From a virus, in IMG/VR virus record IMGVR_UViG_3300009537_000154, positions 1 to 25,851 of that record: a stretch of DNA of 25,851 bases; one strand, written 5' to 3'. Under the pieces are notes generated by a model that saw only the letters and a program-made list of their open reading frames with translations, was not told the origin of the DNA and searched no databases. The position numbers were made by a program, and so were the translations under genes. Position 1 is the stretch's first letter. Each line of letters starts with the position of its first letter. Below, piece by piece: positions 7,204 through 15,178 of the stretch.

Positions 7204-9623
7204 CCCAATACCCTCCTGCCACGCATCCTAAACCAAGGCTTGAAGGCATGGATACGCAACGGTCTGGTATTACCATCATTGAAAATTCGTATCTGATGCA
7301 AATAACCAATCCCACCCGCAAAAACACGCTTCCACATCTTCGTACGATAGAATTTGTCTTTATTGAGCGTCCCACCCTGAACATAAGATAAAAAGGCGTA
7401 ACCTCCCCCTGAATAAGGCGTAAACGCCGTCGAATCGACATTAGTCATCTCAAATGTATCGTCAGTCACATTACTTATGAATGCCTCAATTCCATTGATC
7501 TCTGTCATTCCTCCGACATCCAAAAGAATAACTTTTTGCCCTTCAGTCAAATTGTGTCCCACAGCATCAACCACAGCAGGATTAGCTTGTGAAATGCCTG
7601 AGATTGCTACACCAAATTTTGTTATGTCATCATCAATAACAATAGTATTTTCTGTTACACTCGAAGCCTGCCATTGATAATCATTGAAATAAATGGCATT
7701 GTCCACGCCATAAATGTAAAATTGTTCACTAGCATTTACACCGTGATGTGGGCTTGAAATTGTGAATCCTGTTGAAGGATCAGCATTTATGGTAATATCT
7801 ACAACATCAGCCATCATCCTTAAATTTGGAAGAAGATCAATGCCAATTTCACTATACGGAAACTCATTATCATTCTTGAAAAATTGAACCGTCAAGTTTG
7901 TGTCTTTGTCTGAATCAAAATATATGTCCACATAACCTAGCTGCGCCTCTTTCCCTTGATCTTGATAGGGATTCCATCCGGCGCTTGTCACTTTGAATGA
8001 TATAGCTTGCCCCAGATCGCTATTCCCCTCTTCCATGATCATAATCTGCCCTATACGATTGCCCCCTAGGAACAACTCCGTATTCTTTGACCATGAGTAA
8101 GATAGGCATGTGGCTTGTTCATCAGCATCCTCAGCAGCAATATCCAGCCCATTAACGGCAGTAAAATCGGAAGCGGAATAATCCTTAGCCGCTGTTCCAT
8201 AGCCAAACACGTTCATATCAACGACAACACCAGCAGATTGTCTGTCAAATGTATATATCGACCAGCTTTTTGACTCCTCATCAAAGATAAGAGCATTCTC
8301 ACATTCGTCATTGTTCTCATTAGGATACAAAATCCAAGTCTTCAACTCACTGAAATCCCTTTCTATGAAAACCTTTTCAAATTGATCCTGGTTGATTTCA
8401 TTACTTGTGAAATCCTGTATCCTATCATCTATTCTTTGCGTATCTCCACCATCGGTAGCCGTTATGCCCCGTTGACCTATGGAAAAAACATATTTATCAA
8501 ATTCTGTTGTTCCCATCTTGGCATCAGCAGCACGGAAGTTATTTAATTTGTCCCATCTGAACGGTAACGCCGGATCAGGAATTGGCCTAAAGCTCCATAC
8601 AGAATTGGTAAATTGCGCAATTAACGACTCTTGCAAGTCACGTGCACTTATGATTTGATCTCCTGTGGGACATTCAACAAAACCCCCACGCCCGGCTACA
8701 TTATCATCCCAACTTGTAGCCCCGGAAGGACTTTGCACCTGACACCATCTTGCTTTTTGAGGAAATGTATTGGCTCCCTCTATCGTATGAAGCAATAAAA
8801 GCCTTTGCTTAATCACAAATATTAACTTGCAACCATTTATCGTCGTAAGTCCATTGATGACTGGCCTAAAGAGCTGTATTCGATGTGAAGTGTTGTCATA
8901 AAACCAAATTCCATCCGTTCCAGGGGCTGCCCCCGATACAGATAAACCATTTGTGAAATATACCCTGTTAATTGACCCGGAACTCTGCCAGTTGCAATGC
9001 CAAAGATAGTCTATGTTTCCCGATGTCCAACAGTCTGCATCTGTGTAGGTTGTAGCTGTTGCTCCATTATATAAATCAAGCGGCTCAAAGCATTGCAAAG
9101 TTGTATTGTAAACTGCCACCCGACGTGTGTCTGAAATCAATGTAACACGTGTGTTATCAGAACTAATATATTTGAATATCGCCATGATTCTAAGGCCAGG
9201 ATAAGTGCCTAACCGTCCACTAGATGCCGTATAAGCGCCCAATGCAGCACCATCAACTACGGCTCCCGCTGCATCAACCAGCTCAAATGTTAACCCCACA
9301 AGGTTTTGAATCGTGAACTTCTGACCATTCAACGTGTCCCATGTGCCACCAGCCATGTAATGCAATGAAATTGTCTGATCATTCGCTAAACCAGCAGCAG
9401 ATAGCACCGTGAACACCGCCGGCGTTCCATTGCTAGCAACAGTTATTTCTCTCCCATGCACCATCTCGCCTAAAAGCACATAACCATTACGCTTTTGAAT
9501 ATACCCATGCTTAACATTGGCATTCTCAAGTTCCGCAAAAGCATCCTTTGGAAGTTGCCAAATTTCCAGGTCTTCATCTAAACCCGTCTTATATGGAGCT
9601 ATTAAAAACGGCTGATAGGACAT
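7200..9623 (-). CDS. Large tail nozzle / stabilisation-type protein
   Basis: An 807-residue protein. ATG 9623 is chosen over an in-frame start 30 bases upstream because it has GGAGGG five bases ahead and shares one base with the preceding stop (TAATG). The N-terminus PFLIAPYKTGLDEDLEIWQL followed by PKDAFAELENANVKHGYIQKRNGY is typical of podovirus nozzle or packaged-DNA stabilisation proteins, where a loop near ENA-V contacts the adaptor. A propeller-like body with many short strands follows. Residues about 58-137 and 673-751 resemble the small beta-barrel E1-FCCH-type module (GLTNDQT...LNG..FTI; GHNLTEGQK...INGIEAFISNV); a weaker copy lies between about 610 and 672. It closes the end of the short tail and probably gates DNA. 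Neighbours are adaptor and fibre-like genes, as expected. Confidence 0.82.
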   Translation of the reverse strand: MSYQPFLIAPYKTGLDEDLEIWQLPKDAFAELENANVKHGYIQKRNGYVLLGEMVHGREITVASNGTPAVFTVLSAAGLANDQTISLHYMAGGTWDTLNGQKFTIQNLVGLTFELVDAAGAVVDGAALGAYTASSGRLGTYPGLRIMAIFKYISSDNTRVTLISDTRRVAVYNTTLQCFEPLDLYNGATATTYTDADCWTSGNIDYLWHCNWQSSGSINRVYFTNGLSVSGAAPGTDGIWFYDNTSHRIQLFRPVINGLTTINGCKLIFVIKQRLLLLHTIEGANTFPQKARWCQVQSPSGATSWDDNVAGRGGFVECPTGDQIISARDLQESLIAQFTNSVWSFRPIPDPALPFRWDKLNNFRAADAKMGTTEFDKYVFSIGQRGITATDGGDTQRIDDRIQDFTSNEINQDQFEKVFIERDFSELKTWILYPNENNDECENALIFDEESKSWSIYTFDRQSAGVVVDMNVFGYGTAAKDYSASDFTAVNGLDIAAEDADEQATCLSYSWSKNTELFLGGNRIGQIMIMEEGNSDLGQAISFKVTSAGWNPYQDQGKEAQLGYVDIYFDSDKDTNLTVQFFKNDNEFPYSEIGIDLLPNLRMMADVVDITINADPSTGFTISSPHHGVNASEQFYIYGVDNAIYFNDYQWQASSVTENTIVIDDDITKFGVAISGISQANPAVVDAVGHNLTEGQKVILLDVGGMTEINGIEAFISNVTDDTFEMTNVDSTAFTPYSGGGYAFLSYVQGGTLNKDKFYRTKMWKRVFAGGIGYLHQIRIFNDGNTRPLRIHAFKPWFRMRGRRVLG

Positions 9624-10294
9624 TAAAGCCCTCCAATAACGATAAAATCCCAAGCTATTGTGTGCAAAGTACTTGAATCATCTGTATATCTGATGACTAC
9701 CTCAAATTTGTCTAAAGCCTTATTTTGCCAACAACAAACTGCACTTCTATTGCCCCCTCCTATTCCTGTATGCGTCGCTGTAGCAATAACTTTGTAGTTT
9801 GTAGAGGCCATGTTTTTAGAGAAGCTGACTGTATATACCCCAGCTAATTGCGCCGTTGTGCAGTTAAATAACGAACTACCAGCACCCCCAGAAGCAACAT
9901 TCCCATACGCCGTGATCATGTTGTTTTTTCCAAATGTTAACGTCGTAGCTGGCGTTGTATCATACACAAGACCATTTGTGTTTACTTGCGTCGCCGTGCT
10001 GCCCAAGGCATTGCCTTGACTTATCTGAATGATATTTGGTGCCGGTGATATGTCATCCATGAGAAACATTTCTGTATTCGTTCCATCATTTTTGGAATAC
10101 AATACCATCGTATCATCAATACGCGTCGGGTCTACAGGAGGCGCAGCAGGTATCGTATTCCTCTCAGCAAAGTTTGCATTCCATATCCTTAAATCAACAT
10201 CTCCCAATTCAATAGAATTCCAGTTGTCTGTTATGACAGTAGGATACGACCGTATCTTTGTGCCATTATTTGGTAAATCTTTGTCCCACGGCAT
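9623..10294 (-). CDS. Tail-associated structural protein with beta C-terminal domain
   Basis: A 223-residue protein; ATG 10294 follows GAGGTGA, a strong ribosome-binding site. The N-terminus is short and polar (PWDKDLPNNGTKIRSYPTV), suggesting an attachment peptide. Residues 65-120 form a beta-rich linker. The C-terminal ~90 residues (GVYTVSFSKNMASTNYKVI, then WDFIVIGGL at the end) have the look of a fibre or H-type-lectin-like head domain found in phage tail proteins: strand NYKVIATATH, Trp near QNKALDKFEVVIRYTDD. It is coupled to the nozzle gene by TAATG. It could be a spike, a fibre or an accessory head fibre; the exact role is not determinable. Confidence 0.68.
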   Translation of the reverse strand: MPWDKDLPNNGTKIRSYPTVITDNWNSIELGDVDLRIWNANFAERNTIPAAPPVDPTRIDDTMVLYSKNDGTNTEMFLMDDISPAPNIIQISQGNALGSTATQVNTNGLVYDTTPATTLTFGKNNMITAYGNVASGGAGSSLFNCTTAQLAGVYTVSFSKNMASTNYKVIATATHTGIGGGNRSAVCCWQNKALDKFEVVIRYTDDSSTLHTIAWDFIVIGGL

Positions 10295-10302
10295 TTTTCA
10301 CC

Positions 10303-11223
10303 TCAGAATTTGGGCGTTGCTCTCATGTTTAATAAATTTTGATTTGTTCTGCGAAGAACATAAGCGACTTGCTCTTTGTATAATGCGGATATTTCCGAAT
10401 AGGCATCCATCTCACCATAATCTGCATGAATGTCTCTTGATGTGCCATAAGCTATACATGGCCCCCATTGGTCTAATAAGGGCCTGTCCGTAGCATTCGT
10501 AAACTCAGTTGCTGTAACACCCGCCTGCGTTGTAACGAGCGCGTTCGCATACGCCGCTACCTGGAATCTATAAGATTGATCAGGCACAGGATAAAATAAA
10601 AATTGGTGGTTATATGATAAAACTGCTGTTGGCCTACCCGCAACGAATTGACTATACGAAAAATAAATATTCACACCATCAACAGGTGCCGTCACAAACG
10701 TTACACTCATAACACCCGTTGAAAGATTCAATACACAACTTCCACCCAACGAACCAACGATGTTAATATTGGATGTTGTATAGGCACTAGAAGTGTCTTG
10801 AAATACCTCCACACCATCCGTAACAATCGTAGTCCCCGGAAGAATCGGGAAACCGGTTGCGGTTGATACAAAGGCAACAGTAACACCGTCACCGGTTCCC
10901 ACCGTCTGCCTCGCTATGTTCTGCGGACAATCATAATAGAATCTAGCGTAATCCTGATACCAATCCATACTCATTCTATCAACTGTTGCCGGAGCCTCAA
11001 AATTGATATATCCCGTTGGATAGTCATAACTTTGCTGATTGGCAAGCGTGATAAGCTCATAAAATGTGTGAAACCTTTCCAACTTAACCTCGGCTGGAAA
11101 AGTGTACTGAAAATATTTATTTATGTAATTATCAAGAACTTCGTTGCTCATTTCTTGCATAGAAATCCTTCCAGTTACCTGGCGCACTTTCTGCCTGATT
11201 TCCGCTAAATTCCATAATGCCAT
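10303..11223 (-). CDS. Head-tail adaptor protein with inserted beta domain
   Basis: A 306-residue protein; ATG 11223 has AAGGA upstream. The N-terminus (MALWNLAEIRQKVRQVTGRI, MSNEVLDNYINKYFQYTFP) and C-terminus (LLDQWGPCIAYGTSRDIHADY, then YKEQVAYVLRRTNQNLLNMR) form the helical body seen in podovirus adaptors that sit between the portal and the nozzle. Residues about 105-192 interrupt this body with a beta sandwich-like module (GTGDGVTVAFVS, PGTTIVTDGVEVFQD, LSTGVMSVTFVTAPVDGVNI) common as an insert in phage structural proteins. Position between capsid-proximal genes and the nozzle agrees. The inserted domain probably projects outward. Confidence 0.78.
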   Translation of the reverse strand: MALWNLAEIRQKVRQVTGRISMQEMSNEVLDNYINKYFQYTFPAEVKLERFHTFYELITLANQQSYDYPTGYINFEAPATVDRMSMDWYQDYARFYYDCPQNIARQTVGTGDGVTVAFVSTATGFPILPGTTIVTDGVEVFQDTSSAYTTSNINIVGSLGGSCVLNLSTGVMSVTFVTAPVDGVNIYFSYSQFVAGRPTAVLSYNHQFLFYPVPDQSYRFQVAAYANALVTTQAGVTATEFTNATDRPLLDQWGPCIAYGTSRDIHADYGEMDAYSEISALYKEQVAYVLRRTNQNLLNMRATPKF

Positions 11224-11232
11224 AGCAAATCC

Positions 11233-11595
11233 TTAATCCCTTACCTCTCTCATCTGAAAGCGATATAAATTACCATTTAAATTCTTTTCCATATCTCCCT
11301 TTCCGTTCGGCTTCCAACCCCAATCCGGCCTCGCTAACGATTCCACATGTTGCGCAATAAATCGTGGCAGTAAATAACGCCCTCCATGAAGGAATTCAAA
11401 GTTATGACCTTGGTATGAAAATGCTTCAGGATGCCCCTGCTGCTCCAAATTCATAAATTCATACGTGACAAGTTCACGTAAATATTTCTCTTCCTTCTCA
11501 TCTATCTTTCTGCTTCCATCTTCCTTATTAATAATAGGAAGTTTAGCCAATTTCTTGGGGTCTATTTTAGTTACATATCTTGCTTGTACTTGCAT
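11233..11595 (-). CDS. Unknown 120-residue virion-block protein
   Basis: ATG 11595 is preferred because GAGGTGA lies just upstream; an in-frame ATG 30 bases earlier falls in a G/C-rich hairpin and has no such site. The protein begins MQVQARYVTKIDPKKLAKLP and contains EEKYLRELVTYEFMNLEQQG and HNFEFLHGGRYLLPRFIAQHVES, with a Trp-rich RPDWGWKPNG. There is no membrane segment or Cys. The gene sits between the capsid-adjacent beta protein and the adaptor, a position where small head-completion proteins or scaffolds for tail assembly are often found. I do not recognise a family. Confidence 0.65.
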   Translation of the reverse strand: MQVQARYVTKIDPKKLAKLPIINKEDGSRKIDEKEEKYLRELVTYEFMNLEQQGHPEAFSYQGHNFEFLHGGRYLLPRFIAQHVESLARPDWGWKPNGKGDMEKNLNGNLYRFQMREVRD

Positions 11596-11612
11596 AATCA
11601 CCTCAAAATGAA

Positions 11613-11630
11613 GGGGGGCTTTCACCCCCC
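11613..11630 (-). terminator. G6/C6 hairpin after the capsid-adjacent gene (weak terminator or attenuator)
   Basis: On the leftward transcript GGGGGG pairs with CCCCCC across a 6-base loop (TGAAAG), directly after the stop of the 197-residue gene. The following bases, TTCATTTT, are only a partial U-tract, so it may attenuate rather than stop transcription and thereby lower tail relative to capsid expression. Confidence 0.55.
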
Positions 11631-11635
11631 TAAGA

Positions 11636-12229
11636 TTAATCTACTGGGTTATCACTCTTGAAAACAGCAATCATAACGGCATTGTTAGCCCCTACACATC
11701 CTGTTCCTAGCGTCATCCCTTGTATTGCGAAATTCTCCCGTGGCACTGCGTCACCGTTGACATCAGTTACACGCTTGACAATACCTCCGCTCACCCATAC
11801 ACTGTAAGCCGATGTATTTTCTACTAACGTAATCGCTGTAGCTGTTACAGATGCCACCGTAAACGTACCGTTTAACGATGTAGCGCTCCCATCATCTGCT
11901 AAATCAGATACCGTAATGGTATCCCCAATAGCTACCCCAACAGCAGCAATATTGGCCGCTGTGATAACCCCTGGGTTAGCATTTGTAAAAGCACTTATCG
12001 CACAGCCATACACCGCACTTTGCGCCAATGGCGTGAAACCGTTCGAGGTCGTCACCGCCCCAGTATCTACGGTTTGGTAATACCCATCTCCCATACCATT
12101 CACCCAATAGTATGATTTACCATTGGTAATATCGGTAGACGTGCATTCAGAAACTTCAAATCCGCAGTCCATATTTCGCGCTACTGCAGCTGCCGGGTTT
12201 GTCCAGCTTATTGTTTTAGATTGTGCCAT
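11636..12229 (-). CDS. Capsid-adjacent beta protein, probable decoration protein
   Basis: A 197-residue protein; ATG 12229 has GAGG six bases upstream. The frame region (residues 1-75 and 154-197) includes ARNMDCGFEVSECTSTDI and the C-terminal GTGCVGANNAVMIAVFKSDN, a small beta protein pattern. Residues 77-153 resemble the same E1-FCCH-like module found in the nozzle protein: ISAFTNANPGVITAANI, then VGVAIGDTITVSDLADDG, SLNGTFTVASVTATAITLV, and a closing GGIVKRV. Immediately following the capsid gene (apart from an inserted HNH gene) suggests a capsid decoration protein. Alternative: another minor head protein. Confidence 0.65.
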   Translation of the reverse strand: MAQSKTISWTNPAAAVARNMDCGFEVSECTSTDITNGKSYYWVNGMGDGYYQTVDTGAVTTSNGFTPLAQSAVYGCAISAFTNANPGVITAANIAAVGVAIGDTITVSDLADDGSATSLNGTFTVASVTATAITLVENTSAYSVWVSGGIVKRVTDVNGDAVPRENFAIQGMTLGTGCVGANNAVMIAVFKSDNPVD

Positions 12230-12251
12230 GTTGAGCCTCTATTTAGAAAAT

Positions 12252-12929
12252 TTAATAATTTTCAATTTGTTTACCCCGCTTATCAACATGTATTTCATTA
12301 TGGCATTTAGGACAGAGCCATTTTACTTCAAGTGGTTTTGAATAATCCTCATGATGCGCATGCAATCTTTCTTTTATATTGCACAACTCACAATTATTTG
12401 GCTTATTCATATCACCTCTAATAAGCGCATTTCCAACAGCAAACCAAGCTTTCGCTTTGTCCCTATTATTTTTTCTAAACAATTTGATAGTTTCATAATT
12501 TCTCTTTTTCTGTTCCTTAGAAAGATTTTTATAACTTTCTCTAGAGATCTTCTGAAGCTTTTCCTTGTTAATTTTATAATATCGTTGATTATATGCCTTT
12601 TTTTCTTCGATTGGTCGGTTTTTTCGCCATTCCTTAAGCCTTTTAACAACTCGTTCTCGATTCTTCGCATGATACTCACACATATAATCAAGTTTTTGTT
12701 GCCTTTTTTCTTCAGGTAGACTTTTATTTCGTTCAACCCATTTCTCTTTGTTGCGTTCATAATATTTTCTACAACTAAGATTGGTTTTTTCACGATTTAA
12801 TCTTCTCCATTGACTTGTTCTTGTATTTTGACAAGTCTTGCAGTCTGATCGCAAACCCGACTTAAATCTCTTATCTTTGTAAAATTGACTCTCATCCTTA
12901 TTTTCTCCACATTTACTACATGCTTTCAT
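12252..12929 (-). CDS. HNH homing-type endonuclease
   Basis: A 225-residue protein. ATG 12929 is chosen over an in-frame start 39 bases upstream because GGGGG lies five bases before it. Residues 4-33 hold a zinc-finger-like Cys pair (CSKC ... CKTC). Residues 50-160 are charged helical repeats around YY-x-x-NKEK (RKYYERNKEKWVERNK; NQRYYKINKEKLQKISR). The C-terminal HNH core has CELC (180-183), AHHEDYSKPLEVKWLC (191-206), CPKCH and H214, i.e. zinc ligands and the catalytic His region. HNH homing enzymes nick or cut an allele lacking the insertion. The gene is far more AT- and Lys-rich than its capsid neighbours and sits between the capsid and decoration genes, as free-standing homing endonucleases often do. 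Confidence 0.88.
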   Translation of the reverse strand: MKACSKCGENKDESQFYKDKRFKSGLRSDCKTCQNTRTSQWRRLNREKTNLSCRKYYERNKEKWVERNKSLPEEKRQQKLDYMCEYHAKNRERVVKRLKEWRKNRPIEEKKAYNQRYYKINKEKLQKISRESYKNLSKEQKKRNYETIKLFRKNNRDKAKAWFAVGNALIRGDMNKPNNCELCNIKERLHAHHEDYSKPLEVKWLCPKCHNEIHVDKRGKQIENY

Positions 12930-12949
12930 AAGTACCCCCTTTTTCAAGG

Positions 12950-12978
12950 AGTATACCCAAACGGGCATTTATTGTGTA
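12950..12978 (-). promoter_or_regulatory. Candidate private promoter of the HNH gene
   Basis: Leftward TACACA (12978-12973) and TATACT (12955-12950) are 17 bases apart, just after the capsid stop. The predicted start site is about 14 bases before the HNH ATG, and that leader contains the GGGGG ribosome-binding site. Confidence 0.45.
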
Positions 12979-12979
12979 C

Positions 12980-13924
12980 TTATGAATGGGTCGCTAACAA
13001 ACAATTCATAAAATTGTCATTGAGAGTTCTTGCGACGAACGGGTGTTGCCAACCAACTGAACCCCTTTGATGCAATGGATCAGAAGAACCAGCAGACCCA
13101 AGCGGCTCTACGTAGAACTCTCCTGTTTGTCCTCCCAATTGCACAACAGCATATGCCTCTTTACCCACAATTGGCATGGTGTATACAGGCGTAGCGGCTG
13201 TTGAGACACTTCCAATAGATGTATAAAGCCATCTAACGTTACGTGTTGACCCCCACTCTTCATCAAGCACCGTCTGGGTACCTGCGTAGTTGGCGGCATT
13301 GTTAAACGTCGACACAGCCTCTAGGTCGTCTAGAAGGGCGGTATCGATAATGCCCCAAAATGCAGCCCGTACAGGCTGTGTGGAAATCTTTGTAGACCCC
13401 TGAACAATTTCTGAGATCATCTTTGCGTCGTTATTCAAAAGCGTTTGAACAGCCGCAAAAATATCATCGGAAGTCAGCTCAGTCGGAGTATTTCCATTTA
13501 AACCATTTTGACATTGCGTCACACTAGCACACGATGCCAATACATCCCGTGTGAGTTCGTCAATAGTCTGACCAAAGTTTTGCGCCAAAAGACGTGAAGA
13601 TTCATTCAAAACCTGATCTTCGACCGTGAGGGCCACTTGGTTAGTAAATGTTACAAAGTTTCCGTAGAAATCAACACGTGCCTTGATGTCACTTGCTGAT
13701 AATTGCGCTCCCGGCGGTGTGATGCCGTCTTGCAAGGGCACTGGCACCGTTGCAAGCCTAGCATATCGACGGAACACAATCGTATCCCCCATTTTCTTTG
13801 GGAGAGTTCGCTTCTGAGCGAATTTTGTGTGAACTAACATAGGATACGCCGTCATCAGCAATAGCCTATCATAGTATTCTCGTACTGCTGGACTTAATAC
13901 AGCAGTGGTCGTTACATTAGCCAT
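12980..13924 (-). CDS. Major capsid protein, N4-gp56 family
   Basis: A 314-residue protein with AGGAG upstream of ATG 13924. It follows the N4-gp56-type HK97-fold capsid pattern from the N-terminus: AVREYYDRLLL (13-23), a QKRTLPKKMGDTIVFRRYAR stretch (37-56), TPPGAQLSASDIKARVDFYG (69-88), FVTFTNQVALTVEDQVLNES (90-109), and the NFGQTIDELTRDVLAS helix (116-131). The later part has VRWLYTSIGSV and IVGKEAYAVVQLGG, then GSVGWQHPFVARTLND near the end. The length is at the short end for this family, with no N-terminal prodomain, in line with a separate scaffold encoded immediately upstream. It forms the icosahedral shell. Confidence 0.93.
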   Translation of the reverse strand: MANVTTTAVLSPAVREYYDRLLLMTAYPMLVHTKFAQKRTLPKKMGDTIVFRRYARLATVPVPLQDGITPPGAQLSASDIKARVDFYGNFVTFTNQVALTVEDQVLNESSRLLAQNFGQTIDELTRDVLASCASVTQCQNGLNGNTPTELTSDDIFAAVQTLLNNDAKMISEIVQGSTKISTQPVRAAFWGIIDTALLDDLEAVSTFNNAANYAGTQTVLDEEWGSTRNVRWLYTSIGSVSTAATPVYTMPIVGKEAYAVVQLGGQTGEFYVEPLGSAGSSDPLHQRGSVGWQHPFVARTLNDNFMNCLLATHS

Positions 13925-13934
13925 GTTATAGCTC

Positions 13935-14591
13935 CTAGTAGTATCCTAGGTTTTGGTTCATCAGATTCCTAAAATCATTGTCAGACATATCTTTGTATCT
14001 TTTGGCTTCGCTTATCGGCGACGACTGCCCTACACTCGAAAGTGATCCCGCCTTATTGGCATTCTGAACTATACGTTCTGCATCGGCATTTCTCTTCGTC
14101 ACCTTGTTCTCACCCTTGTATACATCGCTATTCTTCGCTAGATAATAGGCAAGCTCAAAATCTTGCGTTTGCTCTAATGTTCGCCTCAACCCTGGATTAT
14201 GTTTTAAAACTTCGGGTAAATATTTTGTTACAGTTGCCTGGTAATCAGGATACTTTTGCGTCATCTTGATCTCTTGCAAGCTCATCTGATAATTTTGATT
14301 CATTTGCCCAAGAAACTTCTTAGCTTCTCCGACCGTTAAAACATCATCATCAGCAAGTTTGCTAAAATCATCCTGAGGCGCCTCAATCTTTTGATTCGCC
14401 CTGATCAACGCAAGGTTTTCCCTCATTTCCCTAACTTCATCTTGCAGTCGTTGCCTCTCTGCCCTCTCTGCTTGCAAAGCATCTAGAGGCACTTGCTGTG
14501 CCTCACGTACATGCTCTTGAGGTTCGGAATTTGCTACTTCTACAGGAGCGGCGGCCTCCATAACTTCGCCCGAAACTTCATCATTTTCCAT
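13935..14591 (-). CDS. Scaffolding protein
   Basis: A 218-residue protein directly upstream of the capsid gene, 10 bases away. Its N-terminus is acidic (MENDEVSGEVMEAAAPVEVA), then a coiled-coil of Glu/Arg/Gln (LQAERAERQRLQDEVREMRE, about residues 38-60), a helical middle (VGEAKKFLGQMNQNYQMSLQ; EVLKHNPGLRRTLEQTQDFE) and a basic C-terminus (EAKRYKDMSDNDFRNLMNQN). This order, acidic head to basic tail, is the pattern of phage scaffolds, where the C-terminal part contacts the capsid protein. ATG 14591 has GAAGG upstream. No protease motif is visible. Confidence 0.85.
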   Translation of the reverse strand: MENDEVSGEVMEAAAPVEVANSEPQEHVREAQQVPLDALQAERAERQRLQDEVREMRENLALIRANQKIEAPQDDFSKLADDDVLTVGEAKKFLGQMNQNYQMSLQEIKMTQKYPDYQATVTKYLPEVLKHNPGLRRTLEQTQDFELAYYLAKNSDVYKGENKVTKRNADAERIVQNANKAGSLSSVGQSSPISEAKRYKDMSDNDFRNLMNQNLGYY

Positions 14592-14620
14592 GACTAACCT
14601 TCGCCCTTACGCCGGCGGCG

Positions 14621-14995
14621 CTAATTGTTGTAAATATAACTGCCTGTAATGTCAGATCTGTGCTGTACATACGGTGTCGTTATTAATCCTGCTTTAGGCA
14701 TAATCTGCGACCAATCCAACGGTATATCGTGGATATTAATTGTCTCATTTACGACCTCGCCATCTCTCACTTCTAGCACTATCGTCCCCAAAAGATTGAT
14801 TGGCTGCTTGTCATAAGCTTTAACAACCCTCATGATCATATTTTCGCCTGTCTTAAGCTTCTTGTGTGTCGGCTTATAGCCAATAACAATCCAATAGTGC
14901 CCTGTAGGTCGGCTGTTGAGGATTTTTTCAACTTCCTTCTCATCCGCCTCACGCATCGCCTGAACTGTTTCGCCTAGCTCCTGTACCACACTCAC
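14621..14995 (-). CDS. Unknown protein between portal and scaffold
   Basis: A 124-residue protein. Two in-frame GTG starts, 14995 and 14989, are possible; the second is better spaced from AGGGGG (15000-14995). Residues 33-55 include HYWIVIGYKPTHKKLKTGEN and residues 66-85 a strand pair (NLLGTIVLEVRDGEVVNETI), followed by HDIPLDWSQIMPKAG and YVQHRSDITGSYIYNN at the end. Mixed alpha/beta with no Cys or membrane segment. In related phages this slot often holds small head-maturation or scaffold-associated proteins, but I do not recognise this one. Confidence 0.65.
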   Translation of the reverse strand: MSVVQELGETVQAMREADEKEVEKILNSRPTGHYWIVIGYKPTHKKLKTGENMIMRVVKAYDKQPINLLGTIVLEVRDGEVVNETINIHDIPLDWSQIMPKAGLITTPYVQHRSDITGSYIYNN

Positions 14996-14998
14996 CCC

Positions 14999-15178
14999 CT
15001 AATATTTGTAATCCCAAGCTTGTTTAGGATAGCCAAGGTTTCCCATCGGCTTCTCTTGTATTTTCCCCATGTCACTTTTCTGTGGAGCCAATACGTCACA
15101 ACTTTTGGGAGCACTTGCCTGCCCCATCTCCCCACTCATGCCCTTAGGCGCTTGTGGCGTGCTATTGTTATATTTCAT
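14999..15178 (-). CDS. 59-residue unknown protein coupled to the portal gene
   Basis: A short frame with a textbook AGGAGGTGAAAC before ATG 15178. The ATGA overlap with the portal stop (portal ends ...GGET then TGA) indicates translational coupling. It begins MKYNNSTPQAPKGMSGEMG, contains SCDVLAPQKSDMGKIQEK and ends GYPKQAWDYKY. Rich in Pro, Gly, Met, Lys and probably extended or disordered; the aromatic end could dock on a partner. It continues right up to the next gene's start region, leaving no gap in the operon. No family is recognised. Confidence 0.72.
   Translation of the reverse strand: MKYNNSTPQAPKGMSGEMGQASAPKSCDVLAPQKSDMGKIQEKPMGNLGYPKQAWDYKY

Noticed and set aside
9623-9653. Upstream start of the nozzle gene
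   Set aside because: The start 30 bases earlier has no ribosome-binding site, while ATG 9623 has GGAGGG and shares one base with the preceding stop.
12351-12793. Both-strand frames inside the HNH gene
   Set aside because: They are products of AT-rich sequence on the two other frames; neither shows a ribosome-binding site or a family pattern, while the HNH frame has zinc and HNH motifs.
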